From contig NZ_JBMHHY010000039.1 in NCBI RefSeq assembly GCF_049739465.1, positions 1 to 64,000 on the forward strand: a DNA stretch of 64,000 nucleotides. Direction: 5' to 3'. Numbering within the stretch: position 1 is the first letter of the stretch; each line of letters begins with the position of its first letter. The position numbers were made by a program, and so were the translations under genes. Source of the DNA: Embleya sp049739465. GTDB lineage: Bacteria; Actinomycetota; Actinomycetes; Streptomycetales; Streptomycetaceae. Below, piece after piece: positions 16,056-24,007 of the stretch. The notes beneath the pieces are model-generated. The model was not told where the DNA came from. It ran no database searches and saw only the letters and a list, made by a program, of their open reading frames with translations.

Positions 16056-16934
16056 ATGACGAACACCCGACCCACCGTCGCCGTCCTCGGCACCGGCATC
16101 ATCGGCACCGCCATTGCCCGCAATCTGGCCCGGGACGACTTCGCGGTGCGCGCCTGGAACCGCACCCGCGACAAGGCCGAGGCACTCACCGCCGACGGCG
16201 TGATCGCGACCGACTCCCCCGCCGACGCGGTCACCGGCGCGGACATCGTGCTCACCGCGCTCAACGACGGCCCCCGGGTGCTGGCCGCGGTCAAGGCCGC
16301 GGCCCCGGCGCTGCGGCCCGGCACGGTGTGGGTGCAGATCAGCACGGTCGGTGTCGATGCCATCGACGAACTGGCCGCGCTTGCCCGGGAGTTGGACCTG
16401 GTGCTGATCGACGCCCCGATCCTGGGCACCAAGGGCCCGGCCGAGCAGGGGCAGTTGGTGGTCCTCGCGGCCGGCGCACCCGCGAGTCGGGACGTCGTAC
16501 AGCCGCTGTTCGACACGATCGGCCGCCGTACGGTGTGGGTCGGCGACGATGCCGCGGCCGGCTCGGCCACCCGGCTCAAGCTGGTTCTCAACAGCTGGGT
16601 GCTGGTCCTGACCCACGGCGTGGGCGAGGCGTTGGCCCTGGCCAAGGGCCTGGACGTGGACCCGCAGCTGTTCCTCGACCTGATCGAGGGCGGCCCGCTG
16701 GACACCGGCTATCTGCGGCTCAAGTCGGCCGCGATCATCTCCGCCGATTACACCACCAGCTTCTCGGTGGACAACGCCCACAAGGACGCCACCCTGATCC
16801 TCCAGGCCGCCGACCACGCCGGCGTGCACATGGACGTCGTGGCGGCCGGCGCCGACCGCTTCCAGCGCGCCTCGCAACAGGGCCACGGCGCCGAGGACAT
16901 GGCCGCGACCTATTTCGCAAGCTTCGACAAGTAG
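16056..16934 (+). CDS. NAD(P)-dependent beta-hydroxyacid dehydrogenase family protein
   Basis: A 292-aa protein. The Rossmann motif GTGIIG is at 12-17. The catalytic Lys is probably K175 with N179 (in RLKLVLNSW), and the helical C-terminal half contains HKDATLILQAA. These mark the 3-hydroxyisobutyrate/tartronate-semialdehyde reductase family. The glycine-rich loop is followed by AWNRTRDKA, where R36 suggests NADP preference. The substrate is unknown. It diverges from the ArsR-like regulator, which probably represses it. Confidence 0.87.
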   Translation: MTNTRPTVAVLGTGIIGTAIARNLARDDFAVRAWNRTRDKAEALTADGVIATDSPADAVTGADIVLTALNDGPRVLAAVKAAAPALRPGTVWVQISTVGVDAIDELAALARELDLVLIDAPILGTKGPAEQGQLVVLAAGAPASRDVVQPLFDTIGRRTVWVGDDAAAGSATRLKLVLNSWVLVLTHGVGEALALAKGLDVDPQLFLDLIEGGPLDTGYLRLKSAAIISADYTTSFSVDNAHKDATLILQAADHAGVHMDVVAAGADRFQRASQQGHGAEDMAATYFASFDK

Positions 16935-16958
16935 CTCGCGGCGCGTAGGGTCGATCCC

Positions 16959-17306
16959 ATGGGTGGCTTCCTGGGATTCGCGACCGTGGCCGGCAGCCTG
17001 GCCGTACTGCTCGCCGGCTTCCGGTGGTTGGCGATGCATGTGCGCCGCCGAGGGACGGCCGGCGCGGCGATCCGGGCGGCGATGGCGTCCTACGACGAGG
17101 CGCTGCACGGGACCGCCAACGACGCACATCTGGAGATCCGGGAGCAGGCGCGCCGCAAGGTACCGATGCAGTCGCCGGACGACCCGTGGCGCCCGCAGGG
17201 TCTCGAAGTGGGTCTCGAAGTCGCCTACGCCGGCGCCCTGGGACGCACGCCCAAGCGCCGATTCGGCCGGTGCCCTCCGCGCCGCCGACTGTGGCAGCGC
17301 ATCTGA
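16959..17306 (+). CDS. Small membrane-anchored protein of unknown function
   Basis: A 115-aa product with one N-terminal membrane segment (about 3-26) followed by RRRG and a polar, Arg-rich cytoplasmic part. I recall similar small uncharacterised proteins in streptomycetes, opening with a GFAAVAVSLAVLLAGF-like helix. It starts 24 bp after the dehydrogenase stop and is probably cotranscribed. The direct repeat GGTCTCGAAGT (17200, 17212) encodes LEVGLEV. No recognisable ribosome-binding site. Confidence 0.6.
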   Translation: MGGFLGFATVAGSLAVLLAGFRWLAMHVRRRGTAGAAIRAAMASYDEALHGTANDAHLEIREQARRKVPMQSPDDPWRPQGLEVGLEVAYAGALGRTPKRRFGRCPPRRRLWQRI

Positions 17307-17413
17307 TCGACCCCCGAGGGAGGCGAGTCGATCAAGGGCCCCGGCGGCACCACCCGCCAGGGCCCAGGGCCCTTCCAGTGGCGCGCTACTTCACCCGGCC
17401 GGGAACGGGGCGT

Positions 17414-18301
17414 CTATCGGCCCTGTTCCTTTTCGTACGGCTGGGGCCCGTCGCGCCACCGCACTCGTACCGGCAGGTGGTTCGACAGGCGGCGGGTTTG
17501 GTCGGTGTCGATCACGGCACAGTCCACCAGCCGGTTCGCGAGGGCCGGTGACAGGAGGATGTGGTCGCTGCGGTGTGGACCGGGTTCATCCGGGCGGAAG
17601 TGGCCCACCGTGGGAGTGAATTCCCGGCCCGGCTCCGCGAACGGGTCGGTCCAGCCCGCGCCCACGAGTATGTGCATCGCCCGACGGTCCGCCGGACCCC
17701 ATTCGCCGTTGGGCAGGATGGTCCGGTGGCGCGAGTACAGGTGGGGCGGGAACCTTGTCCAGTCCGGCTCGGGATCGCCGGCCCCGATCGTGTTGAGATC
17801 GCCCAGGAGCACCGCGCTCCTGCCCGGTTCGGCGTACTGGGTGAGCCATCCCGCCTCCACGGCACGGGTCGCGCCGCCCAGGGGCGAGAGGTGTGTGGCC
17901 AGGACCGTGAGCTTCTCGTCGGTGGCGTGGACCGTGAGGCGGGCGCGCAGCAGGGTGTGCTGAAACCTGCCCTCTGCCGCGTCGGGAGTCCAGTCGTCGA
18001 GATGGAACGTCTCCGGGTGGTACAGCAGCACGATGTGGCACCGGTTACTGCCGGAGGGCGCGAACAGCGCCTGCATGCCCAGGGCCGAGGCCACCTCGTG
18101 CAGGCGCGCGTGGTGCTCCTCGTCCCACCCCCGGCACTCCTGGAGCGCGATCACATCGGCGCCGAGACCGGCCAGGACTCGCACGAGGCCCTCCGGATCC
18201 TCCCACGCCCCGTCGAGAACGTTGTACGTCGCGGCGCACCGGGTCGGGGTGAAGTCGTCGGCGGTGGCGGTTGCTTGGGGCTCGGTCGTGGTATCGCTCA
18301 C
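17414..18301 (-). CDS. Endonuclease/exonuclease/phosphatase-fold protein
   Basis: A 295-aa metal-dependent phosphodiesterase/nuclease-fold protein. The motif set is complete: N28 in YNVLDG, E54 in ALQEC, THLSP (near 136), GDLN (near 167), SDH (near 246) and SNHLPV (near 272). No signal peptide is present, so it acts in the cytoplasm. Whether it cuts DNA, RNA or a phospho-metabolite cannot be told. The start is just downstream of an in-frame stop; the ribosome-binding site is poor. Confidence 0.8.
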   Translation of the reverse strand: MSDTTTEPQATATADDFTPTRCAATYNVLDGAWEDPEGLVRVLAGLGADVIALQECRGWDEEHHARLHEVASALGMQALFAPSGSNRCHIVLLYHPETFHLDDWTPDAAEGRFQHTLLRARLTVHATDEKLTVLATHLSPLGGATRAVEAGWLTQYAEPGRSAVLLGDLNTIGAGDPEPDWTRFPPHLYSRHRTILPNGEWGPADRRAMHILVGAGWTDPFAEPGREFTPTVGHFRPDEPGPHRSDHILLSPALANRLVDCAVIDTDQTRRLSNHLPVRVRWRDGPQPYEKEQGR

Positions 18302-18409
18302 GCGTTGACCCCACTCGGATATTCTTCGTCTGACACCTTGCCATCCTTCGTGACTGGTGGTGTGGCAGGTGGGCGGGCGTCGCCTGGAATCGAGTACCCG
18401 CCCACCTGG

Positions 18410-18715
18410 TCATGACGCCCCGTCAGGCTCCGGGAGTGGGGTCAAGTCGGGGTCGTGGACCAGTTCGTCGGCCGTGGCGTCGTAGAGGTCCCGATCCGCC
18501 CAGCGCCGCACGGTGTACAGCGGCTCGGCATCGATGTACCGGATGCCGACGATTTCCCCGCTGTCCCGCCATCGCGTACTCGTCTTCCGGACCTCGTCGC
18601 CGACCGCGAACTCGCGCTCCTTCCCGCTCAGTTGCGGCGACCCGATCACCGGCGCCGATTCGACGGAGCAATCCGAGGACGAGGTGAAGCGGATGGTGGG
18701 TTGGCCTTCGGTCAT
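18410..18715 (-). CDS. Small hypothetical protein with SH3-like core
   Basis: A 101-aa product, not recognised by name. Residues 35-90 (FAVGDEVRKT...GEIVGIRYIDAEPLYTVRRW) look like a small beta-barrel of the KOW/SH3 type. The ends are acidic and disordered. AAAGGAG sits 6 nt before ATG 18715. It lies 108 bp upstream of the nuclease-fold gene on the same strand. Confidence 0.65.
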   Translation of the reverse strand: MTEGQPTIRFTSSSDCSVESAPVIGSPQLSGKEREFAVGDEVRKTSTRWRDSGEIVGIRYIDAEPLYTVRRWADRDLYDATADELVHDPDLTPLPEPDGAS

Positions 18716-18963
18716 GCGTACTCCTTTGGTTGATCCGACGGGCGGGGTGTAGACGGCCTCGGCCGCCGCCGAAGGCGAGAGGATCCGCACTCACCTGCTC
18801 GGGCCGGGAACGGCGTACTGGGCGGCGGGCGGGCGCGAACGCCACGGGATGGGAACGGATTTGATGCATGTCAGTGCCTCACGCTTGGTGATGGCGGCGC
18901 GCTCGACCCAGAGCGTGGCTGATGGAAGTCACAGAGAGTCGAGCACTCGTGACACACTTCACG

Positions 18964-18992
18964 TTGACATGTAAGTTGGCTTACATCAACCT
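18964..18992 (+). promoter_or_regulatory. Promoter with ATGTAAG-TTGG-CTTACAT operator for the XRE gene
   Basis: A consensus -35 TTGACA (18964-18969) runs into a perfect palindrome, ATGTAAG/CTTACAT with a 4-bp spacer (18969-18986), which fills the promoter spacer. CAACCT (18987) is a weak -10 at 17 bp. A repressor bound here would block transcription; the XRE protein encoded 53 bp downstream is the obvious candidate. The rest of 18716-19044 shows no gene. Confidence 0.55.
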
Positions 18993-19044
18993 CTCGCACG
19001 GCTAGGCATGCGAGCCGAGCTCAGACGAGTGAATTGGGGGCAGG

Positions 19045-19872
19045 ATGCTCACTCCCGCACAGGTAGGTGCAGAGATTCGGCGGCTGCGGCAGGAAGCGCG
19101 CATGCCCATGTCGCAAGTGGCGAACGAGGCGGGGTGGGCCGAGGGTTCGCAGTCTCGGCTGGAGACCGGAGTCACGCCAATCCGCCCGGATCATCTGGAC
19201 GTGCTGGCCAAAATTCTGCACATGACTCCTGTGACGCGAATGCGCCTGAATCGCGCCTTGGGCGTCGAGAGCGCACCTGATCAGTGGTGGATGAGGTATG
19301 CCGACGTCATCGATCGAGACTACGAGGATCTGATCATTGTCGAGTCGCAGGCATCCGCGATGGACGTTGTCTCGACCATCGTTCCTGGGCCGATGCAGGC
19401 TCCTGGCTACGCGCGGGCCACCCTCCTACAGTCGCCTTTCGTGCCGGATCCCGACGATGCGGAAATGCTCTTGACGGTTCGACTTCAGCGCGCGGAGATC
19501 ATCACGAATCGCGGTATCTTCATCTCCGCGACCCTGCCCGAGCAGGTACTCTCCACGGGCTTCTGCGGACCGCTAGCCTTGCAGGAGCAACTGCAACATC
19601 TGCTTGACCTGAGCCGGCTTGAGAATGTGCGCCTCCGGATCCTGCCCTCTGATGCCATGACCCATCCGTTCCTTGGGGCAGTGACAGTACTCGAACTGCC
19701 AGTCCCCGAAGGGCCGGTGGCGCATGCTGAGTGGGAGAGTGGATCGCAGATGATCAGAGACGAACGGACCGTGAGGCGGCATCGGCGTGGACTGGACTAT
19801 CAGCGTGCGGCGGCGCTCCCCGAAGATGAGTCGCAGCGTTTGATTCAGAGCAGATTGGAAGCACTACGTTGA
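19045..19872 (+). CDS. XRE-family regulator with DUF5753 domain
   Basis: A 275-aa regulator. An N-terminal HTH (about 5-62, GAEIRRLRQEARMPMSQVANEAGW) is followed by the DUF5753 domain (about 85-265, IVPGPMQAPGYARA and HAEWESGSQMIRD). This architecture is typical of Streptomyces regulators paired with DUF397 proteins (WhiJ- and Scr1-type), which act in development and antibiotic control. Its stop codon overlaps the TTG start of the DUF397 gene (TTGA). GGCAGG precedes the ATG. Upstream is a palindromic promoter. A damaged copy of its 3' end lies at 20121. Confidence 0.92.
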   Translation: MLTPAQVGAEIRRLRQEARMPMSQVANEAGWAEGSQSRLETGVTPIRPDHLDVLAKILHMTPVTRMRLNRALGVESAPDQWWMRYADVIDRDYEDLIIVESQASAMDVVSTIVPGPMQAPGYARATLLQSPFVPDPDDAEMLLTVRLQRAEIITNRGIFISATLPEQVLSTGFCGPLALQEQLQHLLDLSRLENVRLRILPSDAMTHPFLGAVTVLELPVPEGPVAHAEWESGSQMIRDERTVRRHRRGLDYQRAAALPEDESQRLIQSRLEALR

Positions 19873-20051
19873 GAATCACCGACTCGTACGCGTGGCGGAC
19901 CGCAAGCTACTCGTCAGGCAATAACTCGTGCGTGGAGGTAGCGCCGCTGGCGACGGCCACGGGCGTACGTGACACCAAGGACCGGGATCGCGGCCACCTG
20001 GAGGTCGGTCCCTCCGCGTGGTGCGAGTTGCTGAGTACGCTCAAGCGGTAG
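19869..20051 (+). CDS. DUF397 protein, first copy
   Basis: A 60-aa partner protein of the XRE regulator. The DUF397 signature is complete: WRTASYSSGNNSCVEVAP, VRDTKDRDRGHLEVGPSAW and a final LLSTLKR. The TTG start overlaps the XRE stop by 4 bp, which implies translational coupling. A strong hairpin follows at once. The 3' half is nearly identical to that of the second copy at 20238. Confidence 0.9.
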   Translation: MRITDSYAWRTASYSSGNNSCVEVAPLATATGVRDTKDRDRGHLEVGPSAWCELLSTLKR

Positions 20052-20062
20052 GGATGAACCGA

Positions 20063-20086
20063 GAAGCCCCCGGAGCCGGGGGCTTC
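20063..20086 (+). terminator. Terminator after DUF397 copy 1
   Basis: GAAGCCCCCGG pairs with CCGGGGGCTTC around AG, followed by TTGCTTGCC. It is 11 bp past the stop codon. A variant of the same hairpin follows DUF397 copy 2. Confidence 0.7.
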
Positions 20087-20120
20087 TTGCTTGCCGGTGG
20101 CAGTACGGGTGACGGGGACA

Positions 20121-20241
20121 GCCTGATCAGAAACGAGCGGACCGTACGTCGGCACCGGCGGACCTGGCGTACCAACGTTCGGTGTCACTCTCTGAAGCCG
20201 ATTCGCGGAGCTTGATTCAAAGTAGATTGGAAGTCCTTTGA
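20121..20241 (+). pseudogene. Frameshifted 3' remnant of a second XRE (DUF5753) gene
   Basis: GATCAGAAACGAGCGGACCGT and what follows align with the last about 110 bp of the XRE gene. IRNERTVRRHRR is read in one frame, and after a one-base deletion near 20160 the tail YQRSVSLSEADSRSLIQSRLEVL continues in another to the TGA at 20239-20241. That stop overlaps the TTG start of DUF397 copy 2 exactly as in the intact pair. No HTH or DUF5753 core is left. Confidence 0.75.
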
Positions 20242-20420
20242 ACACCATCGATACTTACGCTTGGCGCAAGGCTAGGCGTTCCACAAGTAATCAGTCCTGT
20301 GTCGAGGTGGCTCCGCTTCCGGCTTCGACCGGCGTCCGCGACACCAAGGACCGGGATCGCGGCCACCTGGAGGTCGGTCCCGCCGCGTGGTGCGAGTTGC
20401 TGAGTACGCTCAAGCGGTAG
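20238..20420 (+). CDS. DUF397 protein, second copy
   Basis: A 60-aa DUF397 protein opening MNTIDTYAWRKARRSTSNQ. It differs from copy 1 mainly in residues 2-30, whereas residues 31-60 are almost identical. It has a TTG start overlapping the stop of the XRE remnant. With no functional XRE before it, its translation may be weak unless read-through occurs. It could now work with the intact XRE in trans. Confidence 0.85.
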   Translation: MNTIDTYAWRKARRSTSNQSCVEVAPLPASTGVRDTKDRDRGHLEVGPAAWCELLSTLKR

Positions 20421-20901
20421 AGATGAACCAGGAACCCCCCGGAGCCGGGGCTTCTTGCCTTTGCCGGTGGCAGTACGGGTAAGGGACGGCTCGGGGCCGT
20501 CGCCTCTGAGGTCGCGGCGCAATGGGCCCTCGTGCCTGGGGCGTTGGGGCGCGGGTGACCATGGCCCGGGTGTGTTCGATCTTCGTGGTGAACCCGGCCC
20601 CCGGAGCCGCCGGGGGTCCTTTGCCGTGCGCTTGGCTCCGCGGCTTGCGGTTTTCGCCCAGGGCGCCTCGGAGTTCATGCTGTCCGGCCTGCTTTTTGAG
20701 CATCGCCGACGACCTGGGGTGTCGTGGACGAGCAGCGAACCAGGTGACAAGAGCGTGGCTGGACCGCCAGGCTCCAGCCCGGGCGCCTGGAGCGTACGGG
20801 CCTTCGGCCGGGGCCGTATCACCAGGACGGACCCATTTCCGCCGTACCGCTCTACGCGATAACTGTGACGAACGGCTGTCGGGCGGGGCATCCTGGGCGG
20901 C
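20421..20901 (+). other. Noncoding stretch with hairpins after the DUF397 duplication
   Basis: CCCCGGAGCCGGGG at 20437-20450 is the decayed counterpart of the copy 1 terminator; CCCCCGG/CCGGGGG at 20598-20616 is a third such hairpin. Frames of 90-145 aa cross the region but none has a recognisable motif or good start. I see no gene. Confidence 0.5.
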
Positions 20902-21888
20902 ATGGACTTCCAGCCGGTTGAGCGCGCCTCGGAGGCGTTCCAGCAGTCACTGACCGTGGAGGAGATCGGGAGGGTCTGCCGACGTGCCTTCGGGAGCGCC
21001 GCCACGCCGGTGTCGGCCGTCGAACTGGGCACGGGGATGTACAACAATGTGTACCGCGTGGCCCTGGCCGGGCGGGACCGGCCGGTGATTCTGCGGGTCG
21101 CGCCGGAAGAGGGCCGCCAGTTCCGCAGTGAGCGCCACCTGATGCGCAACGAGTACGGCAGCGTGCCGTGGCTGGCGGTGATCGCGCCGCTGATGCCGCA
21201 GATCCTCGCTGCGGACTGGTCGCACGAGGTGATCGGCCGGGACTGGATGATCCAGACCCACCTGGACGGCGTCCCGGCTCCGGAGCACCTGGGGACGTAC
21301 CCACGCACGGCATGGCCGGCGTTCTTCCGGCAGATGGGCGCCATCGCCCGCTCCGTGCACGACGTGCGGGGCCCGCACTTCGGGCCGGTCGGCGGACCGG
21401 GGTACGGGACGTGGAGCGAGGCGGTGCTCGCGTCGCTGGAGGAGATCGCCGCCGACCTGGATGGTGCCGGCCTGGATGCGGCCGACGTACGGAAGGTCGC
21501 CGCGGTGGCCGCGCGCGACCGTGCCGTGCTCGACGAGGTCACCGAACCGAGGCTGCTGACCGGGGACTTGTGGACGGTCAACGTGATGCTCGACGCCGAT
21601 GCTGCGGAGCCCACGATCACCGGGGTGCTCGACATGGACCGCACGTGGTGGGGCCCGCCGGACGCTGACTGGACGATCCGGATGGCAACGGCGAAACAGG
21701 ACGAGCGGGTGGCGTTCTGGGAGACCTACGGGGAACCCGACCGCTCTCCCGCCGCAGTATGGCGTTCACTGGTCTACGAGGTCCGGCACCTGGGCGCCGT
21801 CCGTCTGGAGCGCCACCGGCTGGGCAACGCCGCCGGGGTGGAGAACACCTACGACGCTGTGGCAGCTGTTCTGGCCGACCTGGGCTGA
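20902..21888 (+). CDS. APH-type phosphotransferase
   Basis: A 328-aa kinase-like protein of the aminoglycoside/choline/fructosamine kinase group. It has the N-lobe nucleotide strand ELGTGMYNNVYRV, an IL-R-V Lys-replacement strand (VILRVAP), the catalytic loop LLTGDLWTVNVML (Asp, Asn) and the metal Asp in GVLDMDRTWWG. The HGD Brenner motif is replaced by TGD, as in fructosamine-kinase-like members. It probably phosphorylates a small hydroxylated metabolite. Antibiotic modification is possible but not supported by context. Confidence 0.85.
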   Translation: MDFQPVERASEAFQQSLTVEEIGRVCRRAFGSAATPVSAVELGTGMYNNVYRVALAGRDRPVILRVAPEEGRQFRSERHLMRNEYGSVPWLAVIAPLMPQILAADWSHEVIGRDWMIQTHLDGVPAPEHLGTYPRTAWPAFFRQMGAIARSVHDVRGPHFGPVGGPGYGTWSEAVLASLEEIAADLDGAGLDAADVRKVAAVAARDRAVLDEVTEPRLLTGDLWTVNVMLDADAAEPTITGVLDMDRTWWGPPDADWTIRMATAKQDERVAFWETYGEPDRSPAAVWRSLVYEVRHLGAVRLERHRLGNAAGVENTYDAVAAVLADLG

Positions 21889-21927
21889 CGTTCCCACACC
21901 ACTTGTGCGCCGGGCCGCTCGGAGGGC

Positions 21928-22203
21928 TCAGCCGGATACGGCGGTGACGGCGACCCTGCGCAGGAGGTGAGCAGTGGGCAGGCGCCGGCGGGCTTCGCTT
22001 TGCAGTCCGGCGAGCGCGGTGTCCGGGCCCGGGTCGCCGAGCTGGAGCGCGACGCGGTAGATGTTCTGGTAGGTGTCGGTCCAGGCCGGACGAGCGTGGC
22101 AGTGCACGGCGGTGAACCCGGCGGCGGACAGCATCGCGGGCCAGTCGCTGTGGCGGTGCCGTTCGGGCAGTCGTAGGTCGTCGGGGCCGGCAACTGCTCT
22201 GGC
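21928..22203 (-). pseudogene. C-terminal remnant of a class I SAM methyltransferase
   Basis: Read on the minus strand, about 85 codons give DDLRLPERHRHSDWPAML, AGFTAVHCHARPAWTD and ALAGLQSEARRRLPTAHLL, a pattern I know from C-termini of streptomycete methyltransferases. An in-frame TGA near 22200 and unrelated sequence beyond it show that the SAM-binding N-terminal half is gone. A GTG or ATG inside it cannot restore a whole enzyme. Confidence 0.55.
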
Positions 22204-22529
22204 TCAAGGACGCCCGCGCCGCAGCCGACATCCTCGAACACGCCATCCCCCGCACCCGGCACCCCACCGCGCGATCCCTCCTCCACCTGCGCCATGCCCG
22301 CGCCTTCGCCGCCCTCTCGGTGGTGGCGTAGGTGCCGAACCGCATGAGTTCCATGTCCCGTTCGAGTGCGGGCCGAGCCGGCCCTTCGGCCCGGCCGGCG
22401 TTTGGCGGTGTCCGGCAGCGCCTCCGGAAGCACATCGAGCGCCGAACAGTCGGGGTCGATCGCCCACCAAAAGTTGTGCCGCCTGCTCCAGCCATCGCCG
22501 CGCAGCCATCAAAGCTGCCCGCCGGATTC

Positions 22530-22550
22530 TAAGTTGTTGCCAGAAACTTA
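22530..22550. promoter_or_regulatory. ROK/XylR-like operator
   Basis: TAAGTT-N9-AACTTA (TAAGTTGTTGCCAGAAACTTA) is a perfect 6-bp inverted repeat. The inner GTTGTT...AAAC resembles operators of ROK repressors such as Bacillus XylR (AGTTTGTT...AACAAACT). It lies 222 bp upstream of the binding-protein gene, whose operon encodes a ROK regulator. Confidence 0.5.
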
Positions 22551-22590
22551 ATCCCTGCAAGCGGCCTACCTGACATCCCGCACGAACAAC

Positions 22591-22621
22591 CGGTTTGTAT
22601 CGCCAATGCGTATCCAAACCG
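22591..22621. promoter_or_regulatory. CGGTTTG-N17-CAAACCG inverted repeat
   Basis: Perfect 7-bp arms with partial further pairing (GGTTTGTAT / GTATCCAAACC). It lies 40 bp downstream of the ROK-like site and 150 bp before the binding-protein gene. It could be a second operator or part of the promoter. Confidence 0.4.
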
Positions 22622-22772
22622 TTACCCGAGTCGCATTCTCGACCCGTTCCAAGGTCTGGCGGACGCCCCTCCGGAGGATTACGTTGTCGCCCACAACATT
22701 TAGCCCGAGGCCGCTCGCACGTCATCGCGTCCCCCCGCCGGCCCGACCGGCGCATGCCCGAAGGGATCCACC

Positions 22773-23885
22773 ATGCGCAAGAGGTTCCTCGTGTCCGTCT
22801 CCACCTGCGTCGTGCTCGCCGCCGGCACGCTGTCCGCGTGTGCCGACAACTCCGGCACCGGCTCGCCCGGCGCCACCGGAACGGGCGGCAGTGGCAAGAA
22901 GGCGAAGATCGGCGTCATCCTGCCGGACAGCAAGACGTCGGGCCGCTGGGAGACCAACGACCGCAAGTACCTGACCGAGGCGTTCAAGGCCGCCGGCGTC
23001 GACTACGACATCCAGAACGCGCAGGGCGACAAGTCCCAGTTCCAGACCCTCGCCGACCAGATGATCACCAACGGCGCGACCGTCCTGGTCATCGTCAACC
23101 TGGACAGCGGCACCGGAAAGGCCGTACTGGACAAGGCCAAGTCGCAGGGCGTGGCGACCATCGACTACGACCGGCTGACCCTGGGCGGCAGCGCGCAGTA
23201 CTACGTCAGCTTCGACAACGTGAAGGTCGGCACGCTGATGGGCCAGGGCCTGGAGAAGTGCCTGTCCGCGGCGAACGTGCAGAAGCCGACCATCGCGATG
23301 CTCAACGGCTCGGCCACCGACAACAACGCCACGCTGCTCAAGCAGGGCTACGATGCGGTCCTCAAGGCCAAGTTCGACTCCGGCGAATACCTCAAGGGCC
23401 CCGACCAGGCCGTCCCGGACTGGAACAACACCGAGGGCGCCAACATGTTCGAGCAGATGCTCACCCAGTCGCCGAACATCTCCGGCGTGGTGGCCGCCAA
23501 CGACGGCCTGGGCAACGCGGCGATCTCGATCCTGAAGAAGCAGAAGCTCAATGGCAAGGTCCCGGTCACCGGACAGGACGCGGAGACCACCGCGCTGCAG
23601 AACATCCTGGTCGGCGACCAGTGCATGACCGTCTACAAGGCGATCAAGAAGGAGGCCGACGCGGTCTCCGGCCTGGCCGTCGCGCTCGCCAAGGGCCAAA
23701 AGCCCACCTTGCCGGCCACCGTGCGCGACCCCGAGGGCAAGCGCGACGTGCCGTCCGTACTGCTCGAACCGCTGGCCGTGTTCAAGGAGAACGTCAAGGA
23801 CGTGGTCGCCGACGGCTACGTCACCAAGGACGCCCTGTGCACCGGCGCCTACGCCGCCAAGTGCACCGAGTTCGGCATCAACTAG
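22773..23885 (+). CDS. Sugar ABC transporter substrate-binding lipoprotein (XylF/ChvE type)
   Basis: A 370-aa periplasmic-binding-protein-like lipoprotein. A signal peptide ends in the lipobox LSAC (Cys about 23). The type I fold follows: KIGVILPDSKTSGRWETNDRKYL, VIVNLDSG, GVATIDYDRL, GVVAANDGLGNAAI and VTGQDAETTALQNI. These match D-xylose/glucose/arabinose-type binding proteins rather than ribose ones. The protein captures a monosaccharide and delivers it to the permease encoded downstream. A stable hairpin after the gene probably favours its higher expression. Confidence 0.93.
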   Translation: MRKRFLVSVSTCVVLAAGTLSACADNSGTGSPGATGTGGSGKKAKIGVILPDSKTSGRWETNDRKYLTEAFKAAGVDYDIQNAQGDKSQFQTLADQMITNGATVLVIVNLDSGTGKAVLDKAKSQGVATIDYDRLTLGGSAQYYVSFDNVKVGTLMGQGLEKCLSAANVQKPTIAMLNGSATDNNATLLKQGYDAVLKAKFDSGEYLKGPDQAVPDWNNTEGANMFEQMLTQSPNISGVVAANDGLGNAAISILKKQKLNGKVPVTGQDAETTALQNILVGDQCMTVYKAIKKEADAVSGLAVALAKGQKPTLPATVRDPEGKRDVPSVLLEPLAVFKENVKDVVADGYVTKDALCTGAYAAKCTEFGIN

Positions 23886-23906
23886 CCCACCCGGCACCGC
23901 CGTTGC

Positions 23907-23938
23907 CCGGGACCGACACCCACCGGAGTCGGTCCCGG
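23907..23938 (+). other. Intercistronic hairpin after the binding-protein gene
   Basis: CCGGGACCGAC (23907-23917) pairs perfectly with GTCGGTCCCGG (23928-23938). Such hairpins between binding-protein and ATPase genes usually stabilise the upstream mRNA or partly terminate, giving excess binding protein. Confidence 0.6.
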
Positions 23939-24007
23939 CCGGCGCGCACCCACGCCGTCGCCCACCCATCGGCGGCCCCCATCCCAGGTCAGCGAGGAGC
24001 CCGCATC

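Larger units (their letters stand above)
22204..22772. other. Decayed region and leader of the sugar ABC operon
   Basis: Up to 22331 a plus-strand frame reads RQLLWLKDARAAADILEHA and ends at TAG 22329. It looks like a protein fragment, perhaps helical-repeat, with no start. 22340-22520 holds short frames with protein-like patches that need frameshifts. From about 22520 the GC content falls and the operators of the sugar operon begin. Confidence 0.4.

Noticed and set aside
20421..20901. Third DUF397 or XRE copy suggested by another CCCCCGGAGCCG hairpin
   Set aside because: Only the hairpin resembles the duplicated unit; no DUF397 motif could be read in any frame.
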